This document shows, piece by piece, positions 9,547-20,558 of a stretch of DNA of 64,000 nt. Made by a program: the position numbers and the translations under genes. The notes beneath the pieces are model-generated. The model was not told where the DNA came from and made no database searches. It saw only the letters and a program-made list of their open reading frames with translations. This stretch comes from Picocystis sp. L7 (lineage: Eukaryota > Chlorophyta > Picocystophyceae > Picocystales > Picocystaceae): positions 311,001 through 375,000 of the forward strand of contig QXJR01000017.1 in the NCBI GenBank assembly GCA_020975725.1. The letters run 5' to 3'. How positions within the stretch are numbered: the stretch's first letter is position 1; each line of letters begins with the position of its first letter.

Positions 9547-12291
9547 CTACCTTTGGTGTTCCGCTTCCTGGAGCAGCTCGAGCATTTCAGCAAGCAAACG
9601 CTGCGTGTTTCCCCCCTGCGCAATTGCCTTCATGACTTCATCTCTTAACAGGGCACGCTTGTCCAATCCAAGAACTGTGGGTTTCCACGGCCCTAGTCCA
9701 TCTTGGAGTTGAAGACCTGCAGATTCAGAAGCAGATTTTTCTGCAGGAGATAAAGGACGCGGAGGTCCTAACAAGCTAACGCAGAGTTCACGAAGTGTTC
9801 TTTCGTCCCCCTCTGTGGCCAAGTACTCTGCATATGCTGTCAGCCATCGCTTGTATTCTAAAGGGGAATTCAGCACTTGTGCTGCCCCAATTAGTGTCTC
9901 TAGATGGCGCCTTGTGATTTGAGACTCCTCTTTCTCCTTCTGGAGCCCATACCCACCTGACATAATGGAGCTCAGAAAGGCAGAGCCACCTGCTACTGTC
10001 GATGCACGCATTTGGAGCAGTGCTAGTTCGTTACCTTCTTCCCCTGAGGGAATGGACATGGTGGTATTGAACACTGATCCGCCAAAATCGTTATCAGCCA
10101 CACGCATCCACGATCTAAGGCTATTTTCGAACACATAGGCATGGTTGTTGTCAAGGACAAGAACCGGCAACCCACTTGAGGTAAGGGAGACCGCAAGTAC
10201 GTGTCTCTGGGAAGGACCAACTGTAAGATTTTCCACCGATGTTTCAATGGTGCACTGCAGCTTCTCCATGTCAAATACTTGAACCAACCCAGCATAACTA
10301 ACAACTAGTACATTCGAATCCCTTATTCCTAAGAAGCTAACACCTCCACGCACTGCTATGGGTGGGAGCAACCGTCTTCCCGCCTGTGTGTAAAAGAACA
10401 AAGAACCATCCTCCAGAGCTATTGATACCAGCCTTCTATTTCCTGCCATAGCAACGACAGAGGACCTAAACCTGTCCTTCCACAGAGTCTGAGAGCTCTT
10501 GGAGCAAGTTATTTCTGTGCCAGATGCGCCACTCTTCACATCTACATGCAAGGGTGCTTCCGCTGAGGGGAACAGTGAGGTTACCTTCTCCTCTCCATGA
10601 ATGACCAATGTGAGAATCGGTTGTCCAACAGGTCTTGGTAAAGCAGGCTGGTTGTCCATAGCGTGTGCTGGGCGGCCTGAATTTGCCAAAGGTAAGTTGC
10701 CATCATTCTGAGCTCGCTGTGGGCTTGCAAGGCTAGGTGCAATTTTTCTCTTCGCCGGGGAACGTGCCACTCTTTGAACATCAGCATCTCTTTCACCGGT
10801 GCTAGTAGGAGCAACGGCTGCCGAGGGAGCTACAGGAATTGATTCTTTTCTCACAGGAGCAGTAGATGGTTCACCAATTCTAGGCATCGATCCCAATACT
10901 GGAGTTTGTGCCCCGGCCGGCCCGATAGACTCCGGAATTATTCGCCTTCTGCCGTCATTCTGCACCGTCTCTTTTTGTGTCGGACGTGGCTTGGAGGAAT
11001 TTCCGTTTGCCTGAGGGTGCACCATGGGTTGAATCTGGGTGGGTGGTACGGTGATTGTTGGATGTTGCAACTGTGATGGTGCGGCTCGTTTGGCGGGTGG
11101 CTTCACAGCACCCTTCTTGTCTTGAAGCAGCAGTACAGCTGCGCTTTCAGGGAGTGCTGCACCCATTTCTGATGGAGTTTCTCCATAAATGTTCTTCATT
11201 GTTTGCTCAGCATCCTTGTCTGAAAGCTTTCCACCCAGTTCAGCATCAGTGAAGGTGAAAACTGCCAGAGTTCCGTCCTGAGAGCAAGCAAAGAGAGTAT
11301 ACCCATCTGCACTCCACGACAGGTCCACTGCAGTAGACTCAAAAAAGTGTTTCAAAACGGCAATGGGTCTAGGTAATGACAGAAGCCAAACCGTAATGAT
11401 CTTGTCCTGGCTACCAAGAGCCACCACTGGATACCCTTGAGATTCACCCGTGGATCCACGAGCGAACAGCTTGGGATTGAAGCGCACAGTCACAACTGGG
11501 GACTTGTGCCCCACTATGTTGTAACTGCAATCCCAGGACTTACTGCGATCAACGACAACTGCTGTGTGGCAAGGTTCTTCCCACGCGTTTGTCGCGATCA
11601 AATACAGACCGTGGGGGGACCAATCCAAACGCAAGTGAAAAGTGGACCCAACACATTTGACAAAAGGATCTGTAATGATTCGGACGGGCTCCCAACTCTC
11701 CACATTCCAGATAATTACTGACTTATCATCTGACTGGCTTGCCAGGTATCGCCCCACGGGGTCCCAACTCACTCCTTTAACAAAGCTACTGTGCCTTGCA
11801 AGAGAGACAATTTTCGATCCACGACTTGTGTCGTAAACGATGACAAGATTATCCAAAGAGCAAGAGGCAATCATCGAATCGCCTGGAGACCACGCCAGAT
11901 CGACAATATTGTTATGGTGGTCTCGAAAATGCATGACGGCCCTCCAGTTCTCCACATTCGGTCGATCACTGTTACCAAACGAAGCTTGTCCCTTACCTGG
12001 TTTCAATTCACACACCATCACTACATTGTCATCTGCTCCAGATGCGATGAAGTTTCCACTTTTCGAGAAGCGTACCACGTTGACGGGGCTAGCATGCTGG
12101 TCTAGTGTGGCAAGCAACCTGCTCGCCCCTTCCTTGGCCTCCGCTTGTGCATCCAGTAACGGTCCCATGCTCCACACTTTGACCTTTGAATCCGAGCCTC
12201 CTGTTACGAGTCGTGTTCCAGTGCTGTCTGCATCGATGGAGAAGATCGACAGGCTGTCGTGGGTCACCCATGGAGGTTTGTCCACGATCAT
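9547..12291 (-). CDS. HIRA: histone chaperone HIRA
   Basis: A single exon of 914 residues. The N-terminal half is a WD40 propeller typical of HIRA (VTGGSDSKVKVWSM, IASGADDNVVMV, IASCSLDNLVIVYD, LASQSDDKSVIIWN, LFACSQDGTLAVF). A low-complexity Pro/Ser linker follows, containing the B-domain-like GRRRIIPESIG that in other HIRA proteins binds ASF1. The C-terminal HIR domain runs from about residue 550 to the end. It deposits H3.3-H4 outside S phase together with CABIN1/UBN-type partners. Start: first ATG (MIVDKPPWVTHD), the conserved HIRA-like beginning. It is divergent from eL29 across a 1.1-kb region carrying motifs A and B. Confidence 0.93.
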   Translation of the reverse strand: MIVDKPPWVTHDSLSIFSIDADSTGTRLVTGGSDSKVKVWSMGPLLDAQAEAKEGASRLLATLDQHASPVNVVRFSKSGNFIASGADDNVVMVCELKPGKGQASFGNSDRPNVENWRAVMHFRDHHNNIVDLAWSPGDSMIASCSLDNLVIVYDTSRGSKIVSLARHSSFVKGVSWDPVGRYLASQSDDKSVIIWNVESWEPVRIITDPFVKCVGSTFHLRLDWSPHGLYLIATNAWEEPCHTAVVVDRSKSWDCSYNIVGHKSPVVTVRFNPKLFARGSTGESQGYPVVALGSQDKIITVWLLSLPRPIAVLKHFFESTAVDLSWSADGYTLFACSQDGTLAVFTFTDAELGGKLSDKDAEQTMKNIYGETPSEMGAALPESAAVLLLQDKKGAVKPPAKRAAPSQLQHPTITVPPTQIQPMVHPQANGNSSKPRPTQKETVQNDGRRRIIPESIGPAGAQTPVLGSMPRIGEPSTAPVRKESIPVAPSAAVAPTSTGERDADVQRVARSPAKRKIAPSLASPQRAQNDGNLPLANSGRPAHAMDNQPALPRPVGQPILTLVIHGEEKVTSLFPSAEAPLHVDVKSGASGTEITCSKSSQTLWKDRFRSSVVAMAGNRRLVSIALEDGSLFFYTQAGRRLLPPIAVRGGVSFLGIRDSNVLVVSYAGLVQVFDMEKLQCTIETSVENLTVGPSQRHVLAVSLTSSGLPVLVLDNNHAYVFENSLRSWMRVADNDFGGSVFNTTMSIPSGEEGNELALLQMRASTVAGGSAFLSSIMSGGYGLQKEKEESQITRRHLETLIGAAQVLNSPLEYKRWLTAYAEYLATEGDERTLRELCVSLLGPPRPLSPAEKSASESAGLQLQDGLGPWKPTVLGLDKRALLRDEVMKAIAQGGNTQRLLAEMLELLQEAEHQR

Positions 12292-12718
12292 GTCGTCGTC
12301 TTCGAAGCTTCTGTCTACTTCGTTCTTCGATTAGTGCTCTCCTGGATTCAGCGCGGGTCAAACACTCGATTTGGACGGGACGAAGGTCCTTCCGTTCCTT
12401 TTCAACGTATCTCCGTGCCTCTTGCTCCCTTTTCAGCACGTGTGGTTGCGTGCTACGCTCGGTCCTTCCGTTGGAGCTCGACTGGCATGCGTTTCGCGGC
12501 TCGGACGCCTCTGCGTCGCTCCACTTCGTCTTTCTTTCGCTTCGATTCGATTGCCGGCCTTTCGATGCGTCTGGATCTCCTCCTTCACCGCCCGAAAGGC
12601 GACGTTCGCGACGACGCGAGAGCGCAGCACGAAGCGCTCCTTCGTCCTCGATCCACCTCTCGAATGCGAGAGAGCTCGTCTGTGGCGGGAGACCCCCTCC
12701 CCCCTCCTCCCCCGAGAC

Positions 12719-12742
12719 CGTAAACATCCGACTTAACTCGAG
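12719..12742. promoter_or_regulatory. motif A copy upstream of HIRA
   Basis: GTAAAC and CTTAACTCGA lie 6 bp apart. The same two blocks occur in reverse order at 63194-63213 and as an inverted pair at 25920-25965. Confidence 0.4.
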
Positions 12743-12852
12743 GAAGGGGAGGAGACCCGGTCTCGTCTCCGGTTGGAGAAGGGAGACGCGTCCCGGTTCG
12801 AACCCGAACGCCGCGCCCGATACCTTCCCGGCCCGTGGATCGCGATCTCGAG

Positions 12853-12880
12853 AAGATATCGATCCAAGCGTCGAGATCTT
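12853..12880. promoter_or_regulatory. motif B dyad between HIRA and eL29
   Basis: AAGATATCGA and TCGAGATCTT are arms of an imperfect palindrome 8 bp apart. The left arm and following TCCAA are identical in the U1-C/RING divergent region at 17996-18022. Confidence 0.45.
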
Positions 12881-13370
12881 CCTCGGCCTGGGGAAGGGTG
12901 GATGCGCCGCCATGGGGGGCCTCCCCTCGTTCCCTCTCAAACGCTCTCACAGTCCACCACGAAGCTCTTCGACGTGGCATCCATCCCTTCGTGCGCGCTT
13001 ACGAGGTGCGTCGCGTGCGCGTGCGCGACGAGGGCGGCCTGGAGAGGTGCTGGAGCGAATCCAAGAAGGCTGCTGGTGGGAAGGACGCCGGGCGATCGGA
13101 GAGGCGGACGGCGGGAAGGAGGACGAACGAGACCCAGGGGAAAAAATGGGCCTGCGATACGTTCGTATCGCATCCTTTGCGCGTGCGTGCGTCCGGAAGA
13201 AGATGTGACACGTGGATCGAGGATGGAAAGAAAGCGCTTGGGGCCGGCCTCGATGCCCTGCCACCGCCGATCCGCCAACGACGTGGAAACCTAGATGCTG
13301 GCGTGGTCTCTCGACGTCGGAAACCCACAGAGGCTGACGGAAGTGAGCGCACTCGCAGTAGACCGTTGAG

Positions 13371-13744
13371 ATGGCCAAGTCCAAGAACCACACGGCGCAC
13401 AACCAAACCTACAAGGCCCACAAGAACGGGATCAAGAAGCCCAAGAACCACAGGTTGAAGTCCTTGAAAGGGGTGAGTCTCGGCCTTGCGTAGAACGGCG
13501 ACGGGAACTCCCACCGAAGACCGACAGTTCTGAATGGTTTGCTGACCTCCGCGACGAATTTTTGCTCGGCTTTGCGAACAGATGGACCCAAAGTTCCTGC
13601 GCAATCAGGTAAGTGGATGCGATGGGCTAGAACTCAACACAGCTAGAGGGAAGTTGGAACCAACGCTGACCATTGTGTTCTCACTGAATCGTATGATTAA
13701 CTTTACAGAGGTATGCAAAGAAGCATAACAACGCTAGCCAGTAA
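13371..13744 (+). CDS. RPL29: 60S ribosomal protein eL29
   Basis: Three exons (13371-13472, 13582-13608, 13709-13744) encode 54 residues: [18 protein letters not shown], then a basic middle, MDPKFLRNQ, and [11 protein letters not shown]. This is the full eL29 sequence and normal length for the short form. Introns begin GTGAGT and GTAAGT and end ACAG. The middle exon is only 27 nt (nine codons). All junctions are phase 0 and restore the conserved [16 protein letters not shown] order. It is a large-subunit surface protein. It converges on CCDC124 (129 bp between stops); TGTAA occurs about 80 nt after the stop. Confidence 0.96.
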
Positions 13745-13873
13745 TGTGCCACGGTTGGCGGGGGGTCGACATGTTATAGAGTTTTTCTATGTCTTTCCAA
13801 AACCTTGCATGCCCATGGCCCACATGCTGTAAAATCAGGGGTGAAGCTATGTGCTAGTCTTGGCTTATTTTCA

Positions 13874-14764
13874 TCAAAGCCCTTTCATGGGATTTTCTGG
13901 CGACTTCTGCCATGCCTGCCAGATTCTATCTTTGTACTGAGAAAGCTTCAGCCCGGGTTTTTCAGCTCGAATTTTGGGTAGCTCTCTCTCCTGATAGGCA
14001 AAGTATAAGGCCTTCATCCTCTTCTCTGCATTGCGATCCGGTGTGGAGGATCCATCGCCCACGCTGAGCTTGGACACTGCATCTACTGCCTGGTCGAGGC
14101 CGTGTGCACTGAAGGAATCCACTTCCCTGTTGGCGTTGGGTTGCTCGACGACCCCTGCGTATTCATCCTCCGTAACAACCCTTCGATTCTCGCGTTTCTT
14201 CTGCTCCACCAACTGCTTGTGTTTGTGGATCTCTTCCTGCTTGCCCTTGTTAATGTCGGCCAGCGTCACTTTGGCAGCCTTTCCTTTCTGCTTGTTGACC
14301 AAAGCATCTTCCTCCTCCCTGGCTGCTTTCTTGGCCTCTTGCTTCTTCATCTTAGCTTCTTGTCTCTGCATCCACAAAGGCGACGTCAATGTGGTCAGTA
14401 CTAGTGCGTGGATACCATCCTCTCGTGTCGTCTTTTCTACACGTGTCGTTGCCCTGTGCTCACCTCTGCTTCCATTGCTTCCCGCTTGGCCTGTGCCTTG
14501 CTCTTCTTCCCTTCCCCTGCTTCCCTCCACATCGCATCCTGTTCCCGTCCACCACATCCGATGCCTCCAGGTCAGCCCTCCGCTTTCGTACTTCGATTGG
14601 TCTTTCCAAGGAACGTTGTCGGTTGTCGACCTCCGCCACGTGTCGCTCGTCCGACGCACCTCCTCCTGCTTCTTCGCGCGCTGCTCCTTCACGAACTTGT
14701 CCAAGGCCTTCTTCTCCTTGGCTTCCACCGCCTTCTCGTTCACGGGGGGCGACTTGCGACCCAT
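13874..14764 (-). CDS. CCDC124: CCDC124-family ribosome-associated protein
   Basis: Three exons on the minus strand (14764-14660, 14538-14464, 14365-13874; introns start GTGCGT and GTGAGC and end ACAG and GCAG) give 223 residues, like the animal protein. The N-terminal half is a charged helix rich in Lys/Glu/Ala (KKALDKFVKEQRAKKQEE, AMWREAGEGKKSKAQAKRE, KKQEAKKAAREEEDALV). The C-terminal domain (AEKRMKALYFAYQERELP, YKDRIWQAWQKSPENP) is the conserved HMG-like part. CCDC124/Lso2 relatives bind idle 80S ribosomes and aid recovery. Reading through both introns keeps the frame open but inserts sequence unlike the family, so splicing is preferred. Motif A lies about 65 bp upstream. Confidence 0.88.
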   Translation of the reverse strand: MGRKSPPVNEKAVEAKEKKALDKFVKEQRAKKQEEVRRTSDTWRRSTTDNVPWKDQSKYESGGLTWRHRMWWTGTGCDVEGSRGREEEQGTGQAGSNGSRGEHRATTRVEKTTREDGIHALVLTTLTSPLWMQRQEAKMKKQEAKKAAREEEDALVNKQKGKAAKVTLADINKGKQEEIHKHKQLVEQKKRENRRVVTEDEYAGVVEQPNANREVDSFSAHGLDQAVDAVSKLSVGDGSSTPDRNAEKRMKALYFAYQERELPKIRAEKPGLKLSQYKDRIWQAWQKSPENPMKGL

Positions 14765-14829
14765 CTTGCGCGCTCCAAGGCGCGCTTCCGAGGTGCGTCT
14801 CGCGCCGCCAAGACCACTTCCACACTGCA

Positions 14830-14844
14830 GTTAACCTCGACGAG
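14830..14844. promoter_or_regulatory. motif A copy upstream of CCDC124
   Basis: GTTAACCTCGA, about 65 bp before the CCDC124 ATG. Confidence 0.4.
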
Positions 14845-15807
14845 TTCACTCCCAAGACCCGAGAGGTTCTGAGGGATATCGGTTCGGTGCACTCGAAGGT
14901 TCACACCGAACGGATCCACTTGGATGAGGGAGAGGCACCTAGCTTGGATGGATGGAGACAACTGCCATGGAACGTCGCCACAAACGGCATGGATGGCACG
15001 CTGCGAAGGGGAGTGCCGTGATTCGGCAATTGCACCTCCACGAGGCTGATCTCGGGGCTCATCCACACGGCAAGGCCGATCGCATCCACAACGGCACGAT
15101 GCACAAAAAAACCATGGTGTACGAAGTGATGGGGTGTTTAATGTGAGTGTCGGGAATCCTCCCGCCCATATCCCCGAATCATCCACCGAAAGAGAGGAAA
15201 GGCGATGTAGACACCACTCATGTCTTGCCTAGCGTCATCCCGTTCGAGTCCAACCTTCGCTTCGCATCGAAGGCGTGGCAGAGCAGATAGGATCCTTGAG
15301 AAAGGTATTCCTCCGCAGATTCCGAATGTGAGCAAACTTTCGCAACTTCGTACCTTCGTCCATCATCGGGAGACAATGTTGATCGCATCACTTGCTGCGC
15401 CTCCTCGGGGATAGCCTTCCCTCTCGGTGTTGGTTCCGCATCCTCGTGCAGGATTACGTAGCATGATGCCCATCCAATCGCAACCCACTCCCTTGTTTCA
15501 AAGCATCGAGCGACGTACTGTTTCCCTTCTCGTCCATCGACAAGACCCTCCATCGTCTACCCCTTGCAACGAGCCGCATCGACCGATGAAAGATGTGCGT
15601 TGGCTTGATTCGGCGCCCACGGCCATCGGTACGATGCAACCCCCGAACCGTACCGTACCGCCCCCTTCGCCTGGGTGGATTTCGAGACGGGTCCCGAACC
15701 GACGGATTGCCACCTTGCTACAAGGAGATCCATGCAGGTTCCACTCCACTCGAGGGCTGGCTCCTGCCTGTTGGTGGATGGTTCCCCTTCTCTTGGGGCG
15801 AAAATGA

Positions 15808-16932
<1,125 letters not shown>

Positions 16933-17082
16933 AGCATCGTGCTTTAACGCCCCGCAACAATGTTAGATTCCTCCTAGAAACGTGCCAGTTCGTGCACAGA
17001 AACTTCTGCCCATCCTTCAGATACACAGAAAGCCCAGAACCAAAGGGCAACGACGGTGATCTGGGCATTCGGATTCCGCGTC

Positions 17083-17757
17083 TTAGTACCAGTCTCTGGG
17101 CGGAGGCCCATGCCCGTAGCTTGGGGGGGCTCCATAGCTCGGCGGTGGAGCCCCGTGGGGTGGCGCTCCGTGTGGTGGCGCTCCGTGTGGTGGAGCACCA
17201 TGTGGTGGGTATCTCGGCTGTCCATATCCCGGTTGATGGGGTGGGGGTCCATTCCAACCAGGCGGTGGACCATGGTGTGGAGGTCCAAACTGCCCCGGCA
17301 TTCTGGGAGGTGGAAACGAATAGTTCGTTCCTTGGATTGCGTTGACTTCTTCTTGAAATGCAGCAGCCACTTGTGCTTGTAACTCAGCAGCCTCTGGGGT
17401 GATGTTCAGTTCCGGTAGGGATTCCTCGTTCTTGAACAGAGCAGATAGCCTTGTGTCAGCCCGTTTCCTGTCTTCGCTCTAGATGCATGTCGCTGCCTTC
17501 CGAGCCCGACACTCACCTGATCACGCAGAGCATTTTCGAACTGGAAGAAATACGCCCTGTAGTTGGCCTGTACGCAGCGCAAGGATCGATACACGTCAAC
17601 AAAACCGCAACTCTTCCTCCTTTCCTGAGTTGCTGGGCGTCGAAGGCGCGTCGCACTCCCGCACCTTGTGTCGAAACCCCGTGTTGTGCTGTTTGCGAAC
17701 CGCAGGAGAGTCGTGGGTGAGGTGTGCGTCGCAGTAGTAGCAGTAGAAGCGCGGCAT
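17083..17757 (-). CDS. SNRPC: U1 small nuclear ribonucleoprotein C
   Basis: Three exons on the minus strand (17757-17665, 17567-17517, 17478-17083) give 179 residues. [20 protein letters not shown]...H...H is the U1-type C2H2 zinc finger (CYYC and two His), which contacts the U1 snRNA/5' splice-site duplex. [11 protein letters not shown] matches the ANVR-YYQQFE helix of plant U1-C. The tail is Pro/Gly/His-rich, with four tandem PHGAP units and a PPRDWY end. The second intron is only 38 nt (GTGAGT...TCTAG); it is the only junction that brings the Pro-rich tail into frame. Retaining it would end the protein at 17406. An upstream in-frame GTG is ignored. Confidence 0.85.
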
Positions 17758-17903
17758 CGTCCGCGGAAGGCGAGCGGCACACGCGCTTCGCACACCAGCC
17801 GCTGCTTTGTGGACGAGCTTCGATCCACCCCTCAAACCTCCCACACGGTCTTTCTACGATTATTTTACGGTCCATGCACGATCCCCGGGTTTGTTCTCCC
17901 CAT

Positions 17904-17925
17904 GGGTTAACCCGCGTGTTAAGTC
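17904..17925. promoter_or_regulatory. motif A copy, U1-C / RING
   Basis: GGGTTAACCC followed after 4 bp by GTTAAGTCGAGG. Confidence 0.4.
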
Positions 17926-17995
17926 GAGGGGCGTGGCCCTTCCGAACCAGGAGACACGTCCTCGGTGCCAGGTGCCCCCCTCTCCCACCCGCCAA

Positions 17996-18022
17996 AAGAT
18001 ATCGATCCAATATCGAGATCTT
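17996..18022. promoter_or_regulatory. motif B dyad, U1-C / RING
   Basis: AAGATATCGA - 7 bp - TCGAGATCTT. It shares its first 15 bases with the copy at 12853. Confidence 0.45.
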
Positions 18023-18202
18023 TGGGGAAAGCGTTCGATGGGGGATCGAGATCCGTTCGTTGTGGTGGGGTGGATGGGAAGGGGATAGGAAAGAGGGGAA
18101 CGAAGCTCTTTTCGACCGACACACGTGCGTCGCAACGACAATTCGAACACCGCTCCCAATCGAAGAGGCGGAAACGGAGCGATTCAAACGGTGCCGTCCA
18201 GG

Positions 18203-19450
18203 ATGGAATGGAGAGATGCGCCCCGTGGAGCAAGCAGAAGGGTAGAGGCGGACAGAAGGGTGGAAACGAACTCGGAGGACGTGGCGAGGCAGCTGCGAGT
18301 TCAGATGCAACAAAGAGCCGAGAAGCAAAGGTTGCAGAGAGCAGCACTGGTCACAACGATGGATTCTGGGTTCTTGAAGAAGGTAGAGGTGAGAAAAAAG
18401 AAGCTCTGCGAGCTTTGCGGCCTAGAAGATAGCCCCTGAATGTCTTGGATTCAGTCCTTCCGTAGTCTGGGGCCCCGACTGACGTTTCGATTGCGTTCCA
18501 CCATGAAGGATCTCATGAACGAGCATGCGGAACAAGTAAAGCAGGTCGACTTACTGCAGGATGTGGAGCAGATGATGAAGAAGCAACGACAATGGCGTAT
18601 GCAGGAACTCGACAGCGTCCGCCGCGCCCAAGCAGTGACGAGGTATGGGCACAGAAGGAGATTGAGACACTGGATACGCATACGTCCGTTTACAGGCCCA
18701 CCCTGTGCAGTTTACGAGAAAAATCGGTCCCCTTCTTCCGTACTGGAGGAACTTCAAGCATTGAGAGAATTAGGCCAAGTCAAGGAACTTGTGCGCAAGT
18801 ACAAAGAACGGCTTGAGGCAGCCATCAACCAGGAGAGAGAGGAAAGCGCTAGATTTGCCGCTAGAAGGAGGAACTTTGCTCAGCATTCTGAACCTCAAGA
18901 AGTGCTACCGATCCCTCAGGAAGACACGCAGACCAGGGAAGAACCTGCAGTACGCTCAATTCTTCGCAGCAGCTTCAGAGATCAGTTGGAACAGCTGCTT
19001 CAGCGGATGTTGAATAGGCACCACGCCGAAGCAAGAGCAGCGACTACACCTACATGGCAACGGGAGACACAAACCCCGGCCACACAGGGTGAATTGCAGG
19101 AGGGAAGCACATTACAAGAACTCGAGAGAAAATTGGAGCGGGTCAATCGTCTGCTCTCAACTTGCATTGAAATGCAGAGCGAAACTCACCGAGCCATCCG
19201 ACAGGAAGTGTCCGCAGCAATGAAGGATACAGTATCTGGTGCAAGCACCCCACTTGAAGTGCATTCCACACCTTTTGAAGCTGGAAAGTGCACAGTGTGC
19301 TGCGACAGAAACATCGATGCTGTGATGTACAAGTGTGGTCATATGGTTGCATGCTACCACTGTGCAAGAGAAATCCGCGATCGTGGGCGGAGCTGCCCTT
19401 TGTGCCGTGCCAGTATTGTTGAAGTCATCAAAACTTACCGCGCCACCTGA
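18203..19450 (+). CDS. C3HC4 RING-finger protein with coiled coil, plant type
   Basis: Two exons (18203-18388, 18455-19450; 66-nt intron GTGAGA...TTCAG, phase 0) give 393 residues. The C-terminal ~50 residues are a RING finger: CTVCCDRNIDAVMYKCGHMV, then C--C (CYHC) and CPLCRASIVEVIKTYRA. This form is shared by plant RING proteins and Neuralized-like E3s and predicts ubiquitin ligase activity. Upstream are coiled-coil segments (ELQALRELGQVKELVRKYKE; LQELERKLERVNRLL). The stretch at 18643-18700 (RYGHRRRLRHW...) is oddly basic and is flanked by GT/AG, but removing it breaks the frame, so I kept it. The stop is 40 bp from the convergent QNG1 stop. The N-terminal exon rests on codon frame and splice signals alone. 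Confidence 0.75.
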
Positions 19451-19490
19451 GAGAGCAAGCCCAGGTTATGTACAATCGTATTTCCCTCCG

Positions 19491-20558
19491 TTAGTAAAAC
19501 AGTGTACCGGCAACTGCTGGAGGCCTGGTTGTACTGCCAGGATTGGTTGAGCGCCATTCTTGCCTGAGATAGTGATCAAAGGCAACTGCATTGCAGTTGC
19601 CTCCAGTAAGAGCAACCAGTTTCTCAACAGCATTAACTGAAGCTGCACGCAGAGAATTCTCTTCCGCACTTCCAGGCAGAAGAGCACGCCCGGCCGCTAT
19701 TTTCGCTGCGAGCTGTTCATCGTATTTGAGTATACCTTGGCCTTGCAGGGATGCAGCAAGCATACTGTCAGCAGCCGCTGTCAGTTCCTCTATGTCCTTG
19801 AAGTCAAACAATTGCGGGTGTTCCTCTCTGAATCTTAGGTGTAGGGTTGTGGCCATGATCTGTGCTTTCCTATAGAAGCACACTTCGACCTCGTTCAGAA
19901 TGCTGACGTCATTGTAGAGCTCCGGCAAATTCTCTGCGAGGCTTTTTATAAGTGCCGCTGCGGTTGGCGGATTCCCGTTGTTATTTTCATCTTCCAATGT
20001 CTTGACAATGAAGTCCCCCAGAGAACTGTACTGTCTCTCCCACAGCCAAAGCCCAACACTGTTCAACGTTTTGCACAAGCTTTTGACGAAAGAGGCCATG
20101 GGTCCCTCCTTTTCGACCGACAGGCCTGGTATCTGAGGATGCGGCGCGTCGACTCTAGCGGGAATTCTGCAGACCTCTGCGATCTTGAATTCCGTTGCGT
20201 TGTTCATGACGTCTGCGTCCAGTTTTCCCAGGCTGAGGTACAGTCCGATCAGCCCTCTCTGCACGCACTCTCTGGTGTCGGATCGCTTCATGACTTCCAT
20301 GTACCTGTCGTATCCACTCCCGAAGTCGAGCAGATTGAACATGGCGATGAAGCTCACCTCTGCTTTGACGTCTTCGAATCGGAACGGCAGCTGGACGCCA
20401 CGTGCTCCACGCAGCGACATCCGCACCCGTTCGAGCGGCACCTTCCTCGCGAACTCCCGCAGGGCTTCTTCGTCCACCTCCACGCATCCATGCAGCTTCG
20501 CCTCGGCGCACGAGTCGCGCACGAGCTGCTGTGGGCTCGGAGACGTCGCGCCTGGCAT
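19491..20558 (-). CDS. QNG1: queuosine 5'-phosphate N-glycosylase (queuosine salvage protein, DUF2419)
   Basis: A single exon of 355 residues matching the DUF2419/C9orf64 family along its length: VPLERVRMSLRG, FNLLDFGSGYDRYME, GLIGLYLSLGKLDADVM, then a helical C-terminal half (FRAREEHPQLFDF-like segment FREEHPQLFDFKDIEELTAAAD) and ending DHYLRQEWR. Family members release queuine from queuosine 5'-monophosphate so that tRNA-guanine transglycosylase can reuse it; eukaryotes cannot make queuine de novo. Start: first ATG (MPGATSPSPQQLVRD). It is convergent with the RING gene. An overlapping upstream frame is discussed in the findings. Confidence 0.9.
   Translation of the reverse strand: MPGATSPSPQQLVRDSCAEAKLHGCVEVDEEALREFARKVPLERVRMSLRGARGVQLPFRFEDVKAEVSFIAMFNLLDFGSGYDRYMEVMKRSDTRECVQRGLIGLYLSLGKLDADVMNNATEFKIAEVCRIPARVDAPHPQIPGLSVEKEGPMASFVKSLCKTLNSVGLWLWERQYSSLGDFIVKTLEDENNNGNPPTAAALIKSLAENLPELYNDVSILNEVEVCFYRKAQIMATTLHLRFREEHPQLFDFKDIEELTAAADSMLAASLQGQGILKYDEQLAAKIAAGRALLPGSAEENSLRAASVNAVEKLVALTGGNCNAVAFDHYLRQEWRSTNPGSTTRPPAVAGTLFY

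Larger units (their letters stand above)
12292..13370. other. divergent promoter region HIRA / eL29
   Basis: A 1.08-kb region between two outward-facing starts. It contains motif A at 12719-12742 and a full motif B dyad at 12853-12880. Several overlapping open frames on both strands lack any recognisable product and reflect high GC. Confidence 0.5.
17758..18202. other. divergent promoter region U1-C / RING protein
   Basis: A 445-bp region with motif A (17904-17925) and a full motif B dyad (17996-18022), the only promoter besides HIRA/eL29 seen with complete copies of both. Confidence 0.5.

Noticed and set aside
12290-13600. Long overlapping open frames on both strands between HIRA and eL29
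   Set aside because: High GC gives open frames in several phases; no family resemblance, and the region holds promoter motifs.
18643-18695. 53-nt GT-AG intron inside the RING gene
   Set aside because: Removing it shifts the frame and destroys the coiled coil and RING finger.
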